Source of the DNA: an uncultured bacterium
GTDB lineage: Bacteria; Verrucomicrobiota; Lentisphaeria; Victivallales; UBA1829
Length of the DNA stretch: 64,000 nucleotides
Reading direction: 5' to 3'
Assembly: GCA_949292215.1 (NCBI GenBank)
Contig: CASEYW010000034.1
Span: 62,001-126,000 of the forward strand
Shown: piece by piece, positions 51,281-59,701 of the stretch
Layout of the letters: every line of letters begins with the position of its first letter
How positions within the stretch are numbered: position 1 is the first letter of the stretch
Notes under the pieces: model-generated
Seen by the model: only the letters and a program-made list of their open reading frames with translations
What the model was told of the DNA's origin: nothing
Database searches by the model: none
Translations under genes and position numbers: made by a program

Positions 51281-53509
51281 TCAGACCTTCTTCGGTTTCA
51301 GGATTACCGCACCGAGCCATGGCAGCCGCAGCGTGATATGCTGTTTCTGTCCATGATAAAGGCCTTCGCTTGTTCTCATCGGAGCCGTGTTCAGCAGATC
51401 GGTGCCGCCATAACACGACTTGTCGGTATTGAGCACTTCCACCCATTCTCCGGGCAGAGGAACACCAGTCGTATAAGGATCGCGGACGACTGGCGTCAGA
51501 TTCAGGATCACCACGACCGGCTCACGGTGCGCCTTGTCCCAACGGATGAAGGAGACAACGGACTGTCTGTAATCGCCGCCGTCGAGCCAGGTGAAACCGT
51601 TTGGTGTAAAATCATCGCTCCACAATGCCGGATTTTCTCTGTAAAAATGGTTCAGGTCCCGAACAAGAGCCTGCATTGCCTTATGCATCGGATAGTCGAG
51701 AAGATTCCAGTCGAGAGCCTGTTTTTCATTCCACTCAATCCATTGACCGAACTCGCCGCCCATAAACAGGAGCTTTTTCCCGGGATGCATTGTCATGTAT
51801 GCGTAAAGAGCACGCAGATTGGCAAATTTCTGCTGATAATCACCGGGCATTTTGTCCAGCAGAGAGTGCTTGCCGTGCACCACCTCGTCATGGCTGAGCG
51901 GAAGGATAAAGTTCTCGGAAAACGCATACAGCAGAGAGAACGTCAGCTTTCCATGATTGTAACTGCGATAAATCGGGTCCAGGGCAAAATATTCGAGTGT
52001 GTCGTGCATCCAGCCCATGTTCCATTTGAAGGTGAAACCAAGTCCTCCGAGATAAACCGGTTTTGAGACTCCCGGCCATGCGGTCGATTCTTCCGCCACC
52101 ATCGCAATTCCGGGATACATCTCATGCGCGATCTCGTTCAGGTGCTTCAAAAAAGCAATCGCATCCAGATTTTCATTTCCGCCGTATTTGTTGGGAATCC
52201 ACTCGCCGGCCTGTCGGGAGTAGTCAAGATAGAGCATGGAAGCGACAGCATCGACACGGAGACCGTCAACATGGTACTTGTCAAGCCAGAACAGAGCGCT
52301 TCCGATCAGGAAACCACGCACCTCGTTGCGTCCGAAATTAAAGATATAGGTCCCCCAGTCCCTGTGTTCGCCCTGGCGCGGATCGTTATGTTCGTAGAGA
52401 GCGGTCCCGTCAAAGCGTCCGAGCGCGAATGAATCCTTCGGGAAATGGGCGGGCACCCAGTCCAGAATCACGCCGATTCCGAGCGAGTGCATATAGTCGA
52501 CGAAATATGCAAAATCCTCCGGTGCGCCGTAGCGTGCGGTCGGTGCGTAAAAACCGGTCACCTGATATCCCCATGACTGATCCAGCGGATGTTCGCAGAT
52601 CGGCAGCAGTTCGATATGGGTATAGCCCATCTTCACGACATAATCGCCAAGTGCATGAGCCAGTTCACGATAGTTGCAGAAATCGTCTTCCCCGGAACGA
52701 GGCGTTGTCCCGGGCCCGCCCCAGGAACCGAGATGGACCTCGTAAATGTTCATCGGAGAAGCCTGAATATTCGTTTCCGAGCGTTTCCTGAGCCATGCTT
52801 CGTCGGACCATTCAAAAGGCTTGGAATCAACAACGATCCCGGCCGTGGAGGGCCGCAGTTCCGTCCGCTGCGCATAGGGATCCAGTTTTGTAAAGACATC
52901 CCCGTTTTTCGCGCGGATCTCATACTTGTAGATTTCGCCGGGTTTGAGACCGGGTACAAAGAGTTCCCAGATTCCGGAAGAACCCATCAGACGCATCGGT
53001 TCGCGACGTCCATCCCAGCAGTTGAAATTGCCGACAACGGAAACGCGCTCCGCGTTGGGTGCCCAGACCGTGAACACAACGCCATCGGTTTCATCAATGG
53101 TTCTGTAATGTGCCCCCATGCAGTCATAAACTCTGCGATTCTCTCCCGCGTTGAACAGATAGAGATCCATCTCCCCGATCGCAGGAAGAAAGGAATAGGG
53201 ATCGCGAGCCGTAAACTCGGTTCCGTTAAAAAACAGTTTCCGCACCCGATATCTGAAAAATTCAGAGGAATCGAATTCTGCTGCAAACAAACCGTCCTTG
53301 TGAATCTTCTTCATGATTTGCCGGGAGAGGAACTCCTCTCCGAACTGAATCTCGACGGATTCCGCCATGGGATCAAACACGCGCACAAGGACATTTCCGT
53401 TTTTCCCCTTGTGCATTCCCAGAATGGAATGGGGATCCTGCAGTCTGCCTTCCAGCAGAGCGGAAAGTGATTCGGCATCCGGCAGTAAATCGGAACTGGT
53501 CTTTTTCAT
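51281..53509 (-). CDS. glgB: 1,4-alpha-glucan branching enzyme
   Basis: A GH13 enzyme that introduces alpha-1,6 branches into glycogen. It has 742 residues, the full length including two N-terminal CBM48-like domains (HSILGMHKGKNG; VFTVWAPNAERVSVVGNFN). The nucleophile Asp420 lies in GLRVDAVASM and the acid/base Glu473 in MVAEESTAW. DWVPAHFPKD and LSHDEVVHGK are the other conserved regions. It is on the same strand as lpxC and fabZ, 57 nt after the latter; a shared transcript is possible. No other glycogen gene is present in the window. Confidence 0.95.
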   Translation of the reverse strand: MKKTSSDLLPDAESLSALLEGRLQDPHSILGMHKGKNGNVLVRVFDPMAESVEIQFGEEFLSRQIMKKIHKDGLFAAEFDSSEFFRYRVRKLFFNGTEFTARDPYSFLPAIGEMDLYLFNAGENRRVYDCMGAHYRTIDETDGVVFTVWAPNAERVSVVGNFNCWDGRREPMRLMGSSGIWELFVPGLKPGEIYKYEIRAKNGDVFTKLDPYAQRTELRPSTAGIVVDSKPFEWSDEAWLRKRSETNIQASPMNIYEVHLGSWGGPGTTPRSGEDDFCNYRELAHALGDYVVKMGYTHIELLPICEHPLDQSWGYQVTGFYAPTARYGAPEDFAYFVDYMHSLGIGVILDWVPAHFPKDSFALGRFDGTALYEHNDPRQGEHRDWGTYIFNFGRNEVRGFLIGSALFWLDKYHVDGLRVDAVASMLYLDYSRQAGEWIPNKYGGNENLDAIAFLKHLNEIAHEMYPGIAMVAEESTAWPGVSKPVYLGGLGFTFKWNMGWMHDTLEYFALDPIYRSYNHGKLTFSLLYAFSENFILPLSHDEVVHGKHSLLDKMPGDYQQKFANLRALYAYMTMHPGKKLLFMGGEFGQWIEWNEKQALDWNLLDYPMHKAMQALVRDLNHFYRENPALWSDDFTPNGFTWLDGGDYRQSVVSFIRWDKAHREPVVVILNLTPVVRDPYTTGVPLPGEWVEVLNTDKSCYGGTDLLNTAPMRTSEGLYHGQKQHITLRLPWLGAVILKPKKV

Positions 53510-53566
53510 CGGTCACATCCAATCTGTTACAGGGTAAACACGACGCGTCCCCCCCGGGTACGCGTA

Positions 53567-54484
53567 TTAAGGATCGACGAGCGCAAACATCATCTGCGTT
53601 CTGGAAATAAGTTCTCCGTCTACGGACATGGTTCCTTCCCCTTTTCCAAAGCGGGATTTTGTATCCGGAATATCGACTTCAAGCACCATCTGATCTCCGG
53701 GAAGAACCGGTTTTTCATAGAAATCGGACTGATCGATTGCCATGAAGATTGCAAGTTTTCCTTTGTTTTCCGGTTTGGAGAGCATGGAGATTGCTCCGAC
53801 CTGCGCAACGATTTCCGGTTGAACGGAGCCGGTCAGCACGGAATAATGGTCTGCATAACGGCGGAATGCCGGCTCTTCGGCCGTGGCATTTTTGATTCCG
53901 GTCACATGAGGTCCGTCGCTCTTGGCAACGTAATCCACAAAGAGGAAGGGATAGCGATGCGGAATATAAGAAGCGACCGTCAGGACATCCATTTCGCTTT
54001 TGTCGCTCTTGTCAAATTCATTGAATCCTGCAGGCATCCGCATCGGGACCTTCGGCCGGACTCCGAGAATGATCTGTGCCTGGCAGGCTGCGCCGGAATT
54101 GTTGGAGGCCGTGGCAGTAAATTCGAAGGTGTCGGAAGTCTCTCCGGTGACTTCGACATTGAAGAAAATCCGATCGCCGGGATTGTTCGGCTTGCGGAAT
54201 TTTACTTTTCTGAGCCCTTTGATGTAGATATCGCCCTCGCGATTGGGGTCCAGTTTCTTCCAGACGAGCAGCTCGGCAAGCTGAGCCATGGATTCGACAA
54301 GAAGCACGCCCGGGACAATCGGATGGTTCGGAAAATGCCCCTGAAAATACCATTCGTTCATGGTAACGCTTTTGAGTCCGGCGATCTTTTTTTCACCATC
54401 GAACGCCGCGCGGTCGAGCAGGACCATCCGGTCGCAGTAAGGCAGCTGCTCCATGATTTGAGAGTGAGTCAAAACTTCAGACAT
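53567..54484 (-). CDS. fabZ: Tandem-hotdog FabZ-like (3R)-hydroxyacyl-ACP dehydratase
   Basis: A 305-residue protein with two hotdog domains. The first (about 1-150) has the intact FabZ active site, HFPNHPIVPGVLLVESMAQ, containing the catalytic His and Glu. The second (about 160-305) starts canonically with PHRYPFLFVDYV, but the active-site helix reads HYSVLTGSVQPEIVAQ: the His and Glu remain, but the FPxxPxxPG loop is lost and is three residues shorter. Most FabZ are about 150 residues and form homodimers; here an intramolecular pair would have only one normal site. It lies 27 nt after lpxC, echoing the LpxC-FabZ fusion of Bacteroidetes. Confidence 0.83.
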   Translation of the reverse strand: MSEVLTHSQIMEQLPYCDRMVLLDRAAFDGEKKIAGLKSVTMNEWYFQGHFPNHPIVPGVLLVESMAQLAELLVWKKLDPNREGDIYIKGLRKVKFRKPNNPGDRIFFNVEVTGETSDTFEFTATASNNSGAACQAQIILGVRPKVPMRMPAGFNEFDKSDKSEMDVLTVASYIPHRYPFLFVDYVAKSDGPHVTGIKNATAEEPAFRRYADHYSVLTGSVQPEIVAQVGAISMLSKPENKGKLAIFMAIDQSDFYEKPVLPGDQMVLEVDIPDTKSRFGKGEGTMSVDGELISRTQMMFALVDP

Positions 54485-54511
54485 TGCATTGATCCTTTCT
54501 TGAGTCGAAAA

Positions 54512-55369
54512 TCATTTCTGTTTGGCCGCATAACGGGCAAGCATCTCCTGTGCGAGCTTCACATGTGTCGGATGACCGGATTTGACAGAGGAAATTCTGG
54601 CGCGGACGCGCATACCGGTCAGATAAAGATCTCCGACCATATCCATCATTTTGTGCCGTGCGAATTCTTCCTTATGGCGCATACCCTCTTTGGAGACGAT
54701 TGCGCCGTCGTGCATGACAACGGCATTATCAAGACTCCCACCTTTCACGAGTCCTGCGGCAATCAGCTGTTCCAATTCCCGGAAAATACAGAATGTTCTG
54801 GAATCGGAAAGTTCTCTGCCGAACGACTCGGGAGTTACGACACAGGAAAAGCTCTGCTTGTCAAGAGGTGTGGCACCATATTCCACCTGAAAGGAGATCT
54901 CCAGCTTGTCCGAAGGCTGAAGAAGAATATGGATGTCCTTCTCCGGCTCGTCAATCCGGATCTCCTCTTTCAGATCCCAGATTCGGGCAGGCGCGGACTG
55001 TTCCTCAATTCCGGAATTCATGACTGCATCAAAATAAGCTTTGGCGGAACCGTCGGCAATCGGCGGTTCGGGACCATCCATTTCGACAATCGCATTATCG
55101 ACACGTGCGGCATGCAGGGAGGACATGATGTGCTCCACAGTCACGACGAATCCTCCTGTGATTCTGGATGCAATCGTCGTCGCACGGCGGACATCGATCA
55201 CATTGCCTGCCACAGCCAGTACTTCGGGTTTTCCCGGCATATCGATCCGCCGGAACACAATTCCGGTATTCTCCGGGGCGGGAAGAATTCTGAGATTGGC
55301 GCGCACTCCCGTATGCAGTGCAATTCCGGAGACAACAGCCTCCTTCTTTATCGTATTTTGCAGTTCCAT
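54512..55369 (-). CDS. lpxC: UDP-3-O-acyl-N-acetylglucosamine deacetylase
   Basis: LpxC carries out the committed step of lipid A synthesis, a zinc-dependent deacetylation. The 285-residue protein shows GIALHTGVRANLRILPAP at the start, the Zn ligand His in TVEHIMSSLHA, and the second ligand pair in RHKMMDMVGDLYLTG, followed by the terminal catalytic His region GHPTHVKLAQ. A good promoter lies 49 nt upstream. fabZ follows closely, as expected for lipid A and fatty acid coordination. This gene supports a Gram-negative LPS-containing cell envelope. Confidence 0.95.
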   Translation of the reverse strand: MELQNTIKKEAVVSGIALHTGVRANLRILPAPENTGIVFRRIDMPGKPEVLAVAGNVIDVRRATTIASRITGGFVVTVEHIMSSLHAARVDNAIVEMDGPEPPIADGSAKAYFDAVMNSGIEEQSAPARIWDLKEEIRIDEPEKDIHILLQPSDKLEISFQVEYGATPLDKQSFSCVVTPESFGRELSDSRTFCIFRELEQLIAAGLVKGGSLDNAVVMHDGAIVSKEGMRHKEEFARHKMMDMVGDLYLTGMRVRARISSVKSGHPTHVKLAQEMLARYAAKQK

Positions 55370-55417
55370 TCTTTTCCGGTCCTAACTGTAAATTTTTCAA
55401 TAATTTCAGCCACAGGA

Positions 55418-55446
55418 ATTATAACCCCATTTTCCGTTTTATTCAA
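55418..55446 (-). promoter_or_regulatory. Sigma70 promoter of lpxC
   Basis: On the minus strand TTGAAT (55441-55446), 17 nt, perfect TATAAT (55418-55423). The leader would be about 42 nt. Confidence 0.7.
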
Positions 55447-55604
55447 GTTTATTCCTTGTATTTTTAGAATAAAATCGGTTTGAACACGCCAGGAAGTTCC
55501 GATTCTCCGGGAAAAACAGAAGAGAAAGCGATTTCCGTTTGCAAATTCGGCCATCCGCATTACTGTATTTCCCGTCAAACTGAACTTGCAAGGGAGGTAT
55601 TTCC

Positions 55605-57131
55605 ATGAAATCGTTTTCCGCCGAAAAAATGCGTTCTCTCGACCGTAGGACCATCGACGAATACGGAATTCCCGGAATCGTTCTGATGGAAAACGCCGGC
55701 AGCGCGCTCACTCGTGAAATCCAGCGTTTTGTTTCCGGCATGCACAATCCGGAGTTTGTCATTCTTGCAGGAAAGGGAAACAACGGAGGAGACGCATTCA
55801 TTACTGCAGGACAGCTTTTTGCAAAACACTATCCGGTTGCTCTCTTCATGGCAGCCCGGCCGGATGAACTTGCGGGAGACGCGGCAGAGGCCTTCGAAGC
55901 ACTTCCTCAGACACTGAAGGAACAGATTCAGTTCGACTTCTCAGCAGACGCCCTCGGAGAAAACTCCGTCATCGTCGACGGACTTCTCGGGACCGGAATC
56001 CGGGGCCCTCTCCGGGAACCGTTCGCGACCTGGATCCGGATCGTCAATGACTCCCGGAACCCTGTCGTTGCCATCGACATTCCTTCCGGGCTCAATGCCG
56101 ATGACGGCTCCGCCGACCTGTGCATCACAGCAGACCTGACCGTCACAATGGCCGCTGTCAAGACCGGTATGCTGCTCAGAAAAGGACCGAATGCGTCCGG
56201 AAGAATCGTCGTCGCTCCGATTGGAATCCCGGATCGTTATCTGGAAGAAGCCGGCGGAGACTACGAACTTTTCACAAAACGGGACGCCGCGCATCTTCTG
56301 AACCGGGAACCGTTCGACACCTTCAAGAACCGGCGGGGCCACCTTGCCGTCATCGGAGGGTCTGTGGATTACTGCAGTGCGCCGTTTCTCTCGGGAGAAG
56401 CAGCGCTGAGAGCCGGTGCCGGCCTGGTCACGATCCTGCTTCCCGACTCAGCGGATATCCTCTGCTCTGTGCGGAAAGCGCTCATTGTCCGACGGATTGC
56501 GGATGGTCAGCACGGCTGTTTCAACGAGTCATCTTTGCAGCAGCTGGAACGCGAAATTCTTCCCATGCAGGCTCTTGCCATCGGCCCGGGACTCTCGCAC
56601 AGGGAAGAGACTCTCCCGGTCCTTGAACTTCTGATCGCCTCCGGCAAACCGCTTGTGCTGGATGCCGATGCACTGAATCTGGTCGCAATGAATCCGGAGC
56701 TTCTGGAAGAAAAACGCAGTAACATCATACTGACCCCGCACCCGGGAGAAATGGCACGCCTTCAGAATGCCTTCGGACTCGATGGAAGCAAGCATCGGAT
56801 TGAACAAGCACTGGATCTTTCCTATGTGACAGGAGCAGTCGTTGTTCTGAAGGGAAGCCGCAGCGTGACGGCCTCGCCGGCAGGAGACTACAATATCAAT
56901 ATGAGCGGATGCGCCGCCCTTTCGACCGCCGGAAGCGGCGATACCCTGACCGGAATTTGCGGAGCCCTTCTCGCAGAAGGCTGCGACGCCTACGATGCTG
57001 CCCGACTCGGGGTGTTCCTCCACGGTCTCTGCGGCGAGATCCTCTCTCCATACGGCTCGCGCGGCATCATCGCGGATGATCTGGCGGATGCCATTCCGCA
57101 GGCGCTGAAACGCATTCTGCCAACCGCATAA
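55605..57131 (+). CDS. nnr: Bifunctional NAD(P)H-hydrate repair enzyme (epimerase and ADP-dependent dehydratase)
   Basis: It repairs damaged nicotinamide cofactors. Residues about 1-215 form the YjeF_N epimerase (GNNGGDAF substrate loop, VDGLLGTGIRGPLREP with the catalytic Asp, IDIPSGLNAD). Residues about 225-508 are the ribokinase-like ADP-dependent dehydratase (GHLAVIGGS, VLDADALNL, LTPHPGEMARL, and the catalytic STAGSGDTLTG). Total length 508, as in E. coli Nnr. AAGGGAGG precedes the ATG at good spacing. It diverges from lpxC and is monocistronic. Confidence 0.94.
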   Translation: MKSFSAEKMRSLDRRTIDEYGIPGIVLMENAGSALTREIQRFVSGMHNPEFVILAGKGNNGGDAFITAGQLFAKHYPVALFMAARPDELAGDAAEAFEALPQTLKEQIQFDFSADALGENSVIVDGLLGTGIRGPLREPFATWIRIVNDSRNPVVAIDIPSGLNADDGSADLCITADLTVTMAAVKTGMLLRKGPNASGRIVVAPIGIPDRYLEEAGGDYELFTKRDAAHLLNREPFDTFKNRRGHLAVIGGSVDYCSAPFLSGEAALRAGAGLVTILLPDSADILCSVRKALIVRRIADGQHGCFNESSLQQLEREILPMQALAIGPGLSHREETLPVLELLIASGKPLVLDADALNLVAMNPELLEEKRSNIILTPHPGEMARLQNAFGLDGSKHRIEQALDLSYVTGAVVVLKGSRSVTASPAGDYNINMSGCAALSTAGSGDTLTGICGALLAEGCDAYDAARLGVFLHGLCGEILSPYGSRGIIADDLADAIPQALKRILPTA

Positions 57132-57159
57132 TTTCTCCGCAGCAGTCCGGGAAAACAGT

Positions 57160-58245
57160 TCAAAGGTGTTTGAGAAATTTCTTTTCCAGGGAAATTTTCT
57201 TCAGCAAATCCTTGATTTTCGGAGTGGAGGTATCTTTGCAGATCAGTGTTGCATCTCCGGTCTGGATAATGACAAGGTGTTCCAGATCAATCCCGGAAAT
57301 CAAATGCTCTCCTTCGGTATGGACGATGCAGTCGCGACAGCCGAGGAGTTCCGCATTCCCCTGGATGATGTTATTTTCTCCGCGGGGTTCAATATGATTG
57401 CGCAAAGCGGTCCAGTTGCCGATATCGTCCCAGTCGAACGATGCGGGTATGACAAAAATTTCAGCAGCCTTCTCCATAACGGCATAATCGATGGAGATCT
57501 TCGGAGCATTGTCGTACTCCCGGCATAAAACATCGGAGAAACCGGGCTGTCCCCATGCAGACGCAATGTGTTCCAACAGATGCGCCAGTTCCGGTGCACG
57601 GTTTTTCATTTCTGACAGAATCGTGGAAACGCTCCAGGCAAACATTCCGCTGTTCCAGAGAAAGTTTCCGGATTGCAGAAACTCTTTCGCCGTCTTCCTG
57701 TCCGGTTTTTCACGGAAACGGCGCACCCGAAATGCAGGGCCTCCCCCGACTCCGTCTCCGCATTCGATATAGCCGTAATCAGGACTCGGGAAATCCGGTT
57801 TGATGCCGATTGTGACAATGGCACCGGGCGTCTCCGCAAGCACCGCCGCCGTTTCAAGATCGTGAATCAGCGCAGTCACATTGGTGATGCAGTGATCGGA
57901 AGGCAGGAGAAGCATCACAGCATTTTCGTCTCCGGTCTTCGCTTTGATGATTCCCGCCGCAAGAGCAACACAGGGAGCCGTATCTCTCCCGACAGGTTCT
58001 CCGATGATATTTTCCTTCGGCAGATAAGGAAGAATCGTCTGAATCCGTTCCGTATATCTGCCATTGGTTACGATCAGAATCCGTTCAGGAGGCAGAAGCG
58101 AACGCAAGCGCATCACGGTCTGTTCTATCAGCGATACTTCTCCGAACAAATTCAACATCTGTTTCGGACGTTGTTCCCGGCTCAAAGGCCAAAAGCGCTC
58201 GCCCTTCCCCCCAGCCATGATGACAGCAAACAGTGTTTGTTCCAT
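57160..58245 (-). CDS. manC: Mannose-1-phosphate guanylyltransferase
   Basis: A nucleotidyltransferase of 361 residues that makes GDP-mannose from mannose 1-phosphate and GTP. The N-terminal signature MAGGKGERFWPLSREQRPKQ is exact for the type I GMP family; NIIGEPVGRDTAPCVALAAG and GYIECG are the other landmarks, and FLWNSGMFAW is present. It lacks the C-terminal phosphomannose isomerase fused in some homologues. The frame extends to 58263, but the ATG at 58245 matches family length. The upstream gene encodes a second sugar-nucleotide-type enzyme, suggesting a GDP-sugar or glycan pathway. Confidence 0.88.
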   Translation of the reverse strand: MEQTLFAVIMAGGKGERFWPLSREQRPKQMLNLFGEVSLIEQTVMRLRSLLPPERILIVTNGRYTERIQTILPYLPKENIIGEPVGRDTAPCVALAAGIIKAKTGDENAVMLLLPSDHCITNVTALIHDLETAAVLAETPGAIVTIGIKPDFPSPDYGYIECGDGVGGGPAFRVRRFREKPDRKTAKEFLQSGNFLWNSGMFAWSVSTILSEMKNRAPELAHLLEHIASAWGQPGFSDVLCREYDNAPKISIDYAVMEKAAEIFVIPASFDWDDIGNWTALRNHIEPRGENNIIQGNAELLGCRDCIVHTEGEHLISGIDLEHLVIIQTGDATLICKDTSTPKIKDLLKKISLEKKFLKHL

Positions 58246-58402
58246 AGTACAGCCATCTTCCATAAAAATAAGTTCAGGTTCCAGATATTTTCGACGTTCC
58301 GCCGTTCAACGGGAGACGGGCAGGAACAATGTCATACCGTTTCAGATCAGGGGAAAACCATTTCTCTCCATTATGAAATGAACCCGACAACCTTTCATCC
58401 GG

Positions 58403-59542
58403 TCAATCCACCCGCCGTGCCCGGATTCGAATCGCATACGGGATTGTCTTTTCCGAAATCAGGATCAGATAACCGCCGCCTCCGGCTCCGGAGAGTTTCC
58501 AACCGTAAACCGAATCTTTCATGCGTGCAATCGTCTCATGGATTCCCGGAACGGCCATGTTCGGGAACATGCGCAGTTGCGCTTCAAAGCATCGACGCGT
58601 TGCCTCACCCCAGGCTTTTACATTTTTATTCAGGATTCCAGTCCAGGCATCTTCCGTTGAATCTGCAAGCTCCTTGATGGCATCCATTGTGACATTCGCA
58701 TTGAGATATGGATCGTACCCGGCATTCCGGGGAGGAAGCTGAAACAGCCAGATATGGTTTTCCACAAACGACAGGAGATCATTGTCAATCACGGATTCAA
58801 TACTTTTCGGCCAGAATCCCTTGTCATAATTCAATTTGTTGAGTCCCGGCAAGAGGATACCCAGCTGATCCTGCGACCCGCTGATGTTTTTGGTTCCGGG
58901 AGGATTCTCCACGCAGAAGAGAGTTTTCGCATGTTCTTCCGGATTCCCGACCGGCAGATTGCTTTTCCAGAGCTCCACCGCCTTTTTACGGGAACTGGTT
59001 GCCATTCCGCTGCGATCGTTGAATTCATAATCGGGTTCAATGGAACAGGTGATGACAGCTCCCGGATACTGTTCATTGAGCAGAGGCTGATCCATCCATC
59101 CTCCACACAATTCCACCCGGTAAGGGATATGGCATTCCTGACGGAGAGCCGTGGTTGAACGAACCGGCAGTCCGGCCGAGGGAATGCGTTCGCTCACAAT
59201 CAACTGGATGCCATACTTTTTGCAGAACTCCTCTTTGGCGGGAGTAAAACCATCCGTATTGACGAAAAAAATGTCCGGCTTCAGGGCAATGACTTCTTTT
59301 TCAAAATCCATGACACCGCTTCCGGAATTGATCCACGCATCCTTGACGCAGCGCAGCGCCTTCACCATATAAAGACGCTCCGCATTATTGTTCACTGTCG
59401 TGCGGCCTTTCAACTCCCAGATTGTGGAATCCGATCCCAGTCCTACATACAGATCTCCGAGTTTTGCAGCCTCCTGAAAAAACGCAACATGCCCGCTGTG
59501 AAGCATATCGTAACAACCGGATACAAATACTTTTTTTGCCAT
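58403..59542 (-). CDS. Cytidylyltransferase-like / GHMP-kinase-like fusion protein
   Basis: 379 residues from the ATG at 59542 (GAGAGGG 7 nt upstream); the frame opens at 59644 but that part precedes a promoter at 59616-59644. Residues about 1-135 are a HIGH-type nucleotidyltransferase (GCYDMLHSGHVAFFQEAA, then GRTTVNNNAERLYMVKALR). Residues about 150-379 resemble GHMP sugar kinases: PYRVELCGGWMDQPLLN, a degenerate GMATSSRKKA loop, and LSGAGGGGYLILIS at the C-terminus. The combination could both phosphorylate and nucleotidylate a sugar, like HldE, which uses a PfkB-type kinase instead. It is upstream of manC. The substrate is unknown; a heptose or other envelope sugar is a guess. Confidence 0.72.
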   Translation of the reverse strand: MAKKVFVSGCYDMLHSGHVAFFQEAAKLGDLYVGLGSDSTIWELKGRTTVNNNAERLYMVKALRCVKDAWINSGSGVMDFEKEVIALKPDIFFVNTDGFTPAKEEFCKKYGIQLIVSERIPSAGLPVRSTTALRQECHIPYRVELCGGWMDQPLLNEQYPGAVITCSIEPDYEFNDRSGMATSSRKKAVELWKSNLPVGNPEEHAKTLFCVENPPGTKNISGSQDQLGILLPGLNKLNYDKGFWPKSIESVIDNDLLSFVENHIWLFQLPPRNAGYDPYLNANVTMDAIKELADSTEDAWTGILNKNVKAWGEATRRCFEAQLRMFPNMAVPGIHETIARMKDSVYGWKLSGAGGGGYLILISEKTIPYAIRIRARRVD

Positions 59543-59565
59543 TCGCAATCCCTCTCCCTGCCGGC

Positions 59566-59578
59566 CCGCCGGAGGCGG
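59566..59578 (-). promoter_or_regulatory. GC-rich leader hairpin near the ribosome binding site
   Basis: CCGCC (59566-59570) and GGCGG (59574-59578) pair across a 3-nt loop in the 5' leader of the fusion gene, 12 nt before the GAGAGGG ribosome binding site. It might modulate translation; the stem is short. Confidence 0.3.
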
Positions 59579-59615
59579 ACAGCACAATTCTTGTAACATT
59601 GATTTCGCATCCGAT

Positions 59616-59644
59616 ACTATACAGGATGAGCAATCAGAAGTCAA
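59616..59644 (-). promoter_or_regulatory. Sigma70 promoter of the cytidylyltransferase/GHMP-kinase gene
   Basis: On the minus strand TTGACT (59639-59644), 17 nt, TATAGT (59616-59621). The predicted start near 59609 leaves a 67-nt leader before the ATG at 59542 and rules out the longer frame. Confidence 0.65.
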
Positions 59645-59701
59645 ATTTTCATTTTCCAGGAGAAAATGCAGCGTCTGTCGACCGGGATTGGAGACAAGAA
59701 A

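Noticed and set aside
53543-53565. Two ACGCGT copies flanking a C-run between fabZ and glgB as a regulatory hairpin
   Set aside because: The stem is only six base pairs, each copy is self-palindromic, and there is no T-run; likely chance.
53819-55483. A 554-codon plus-strand frame
   Set aside because: Antisense to fabZ and lpxC, both unmistakable.
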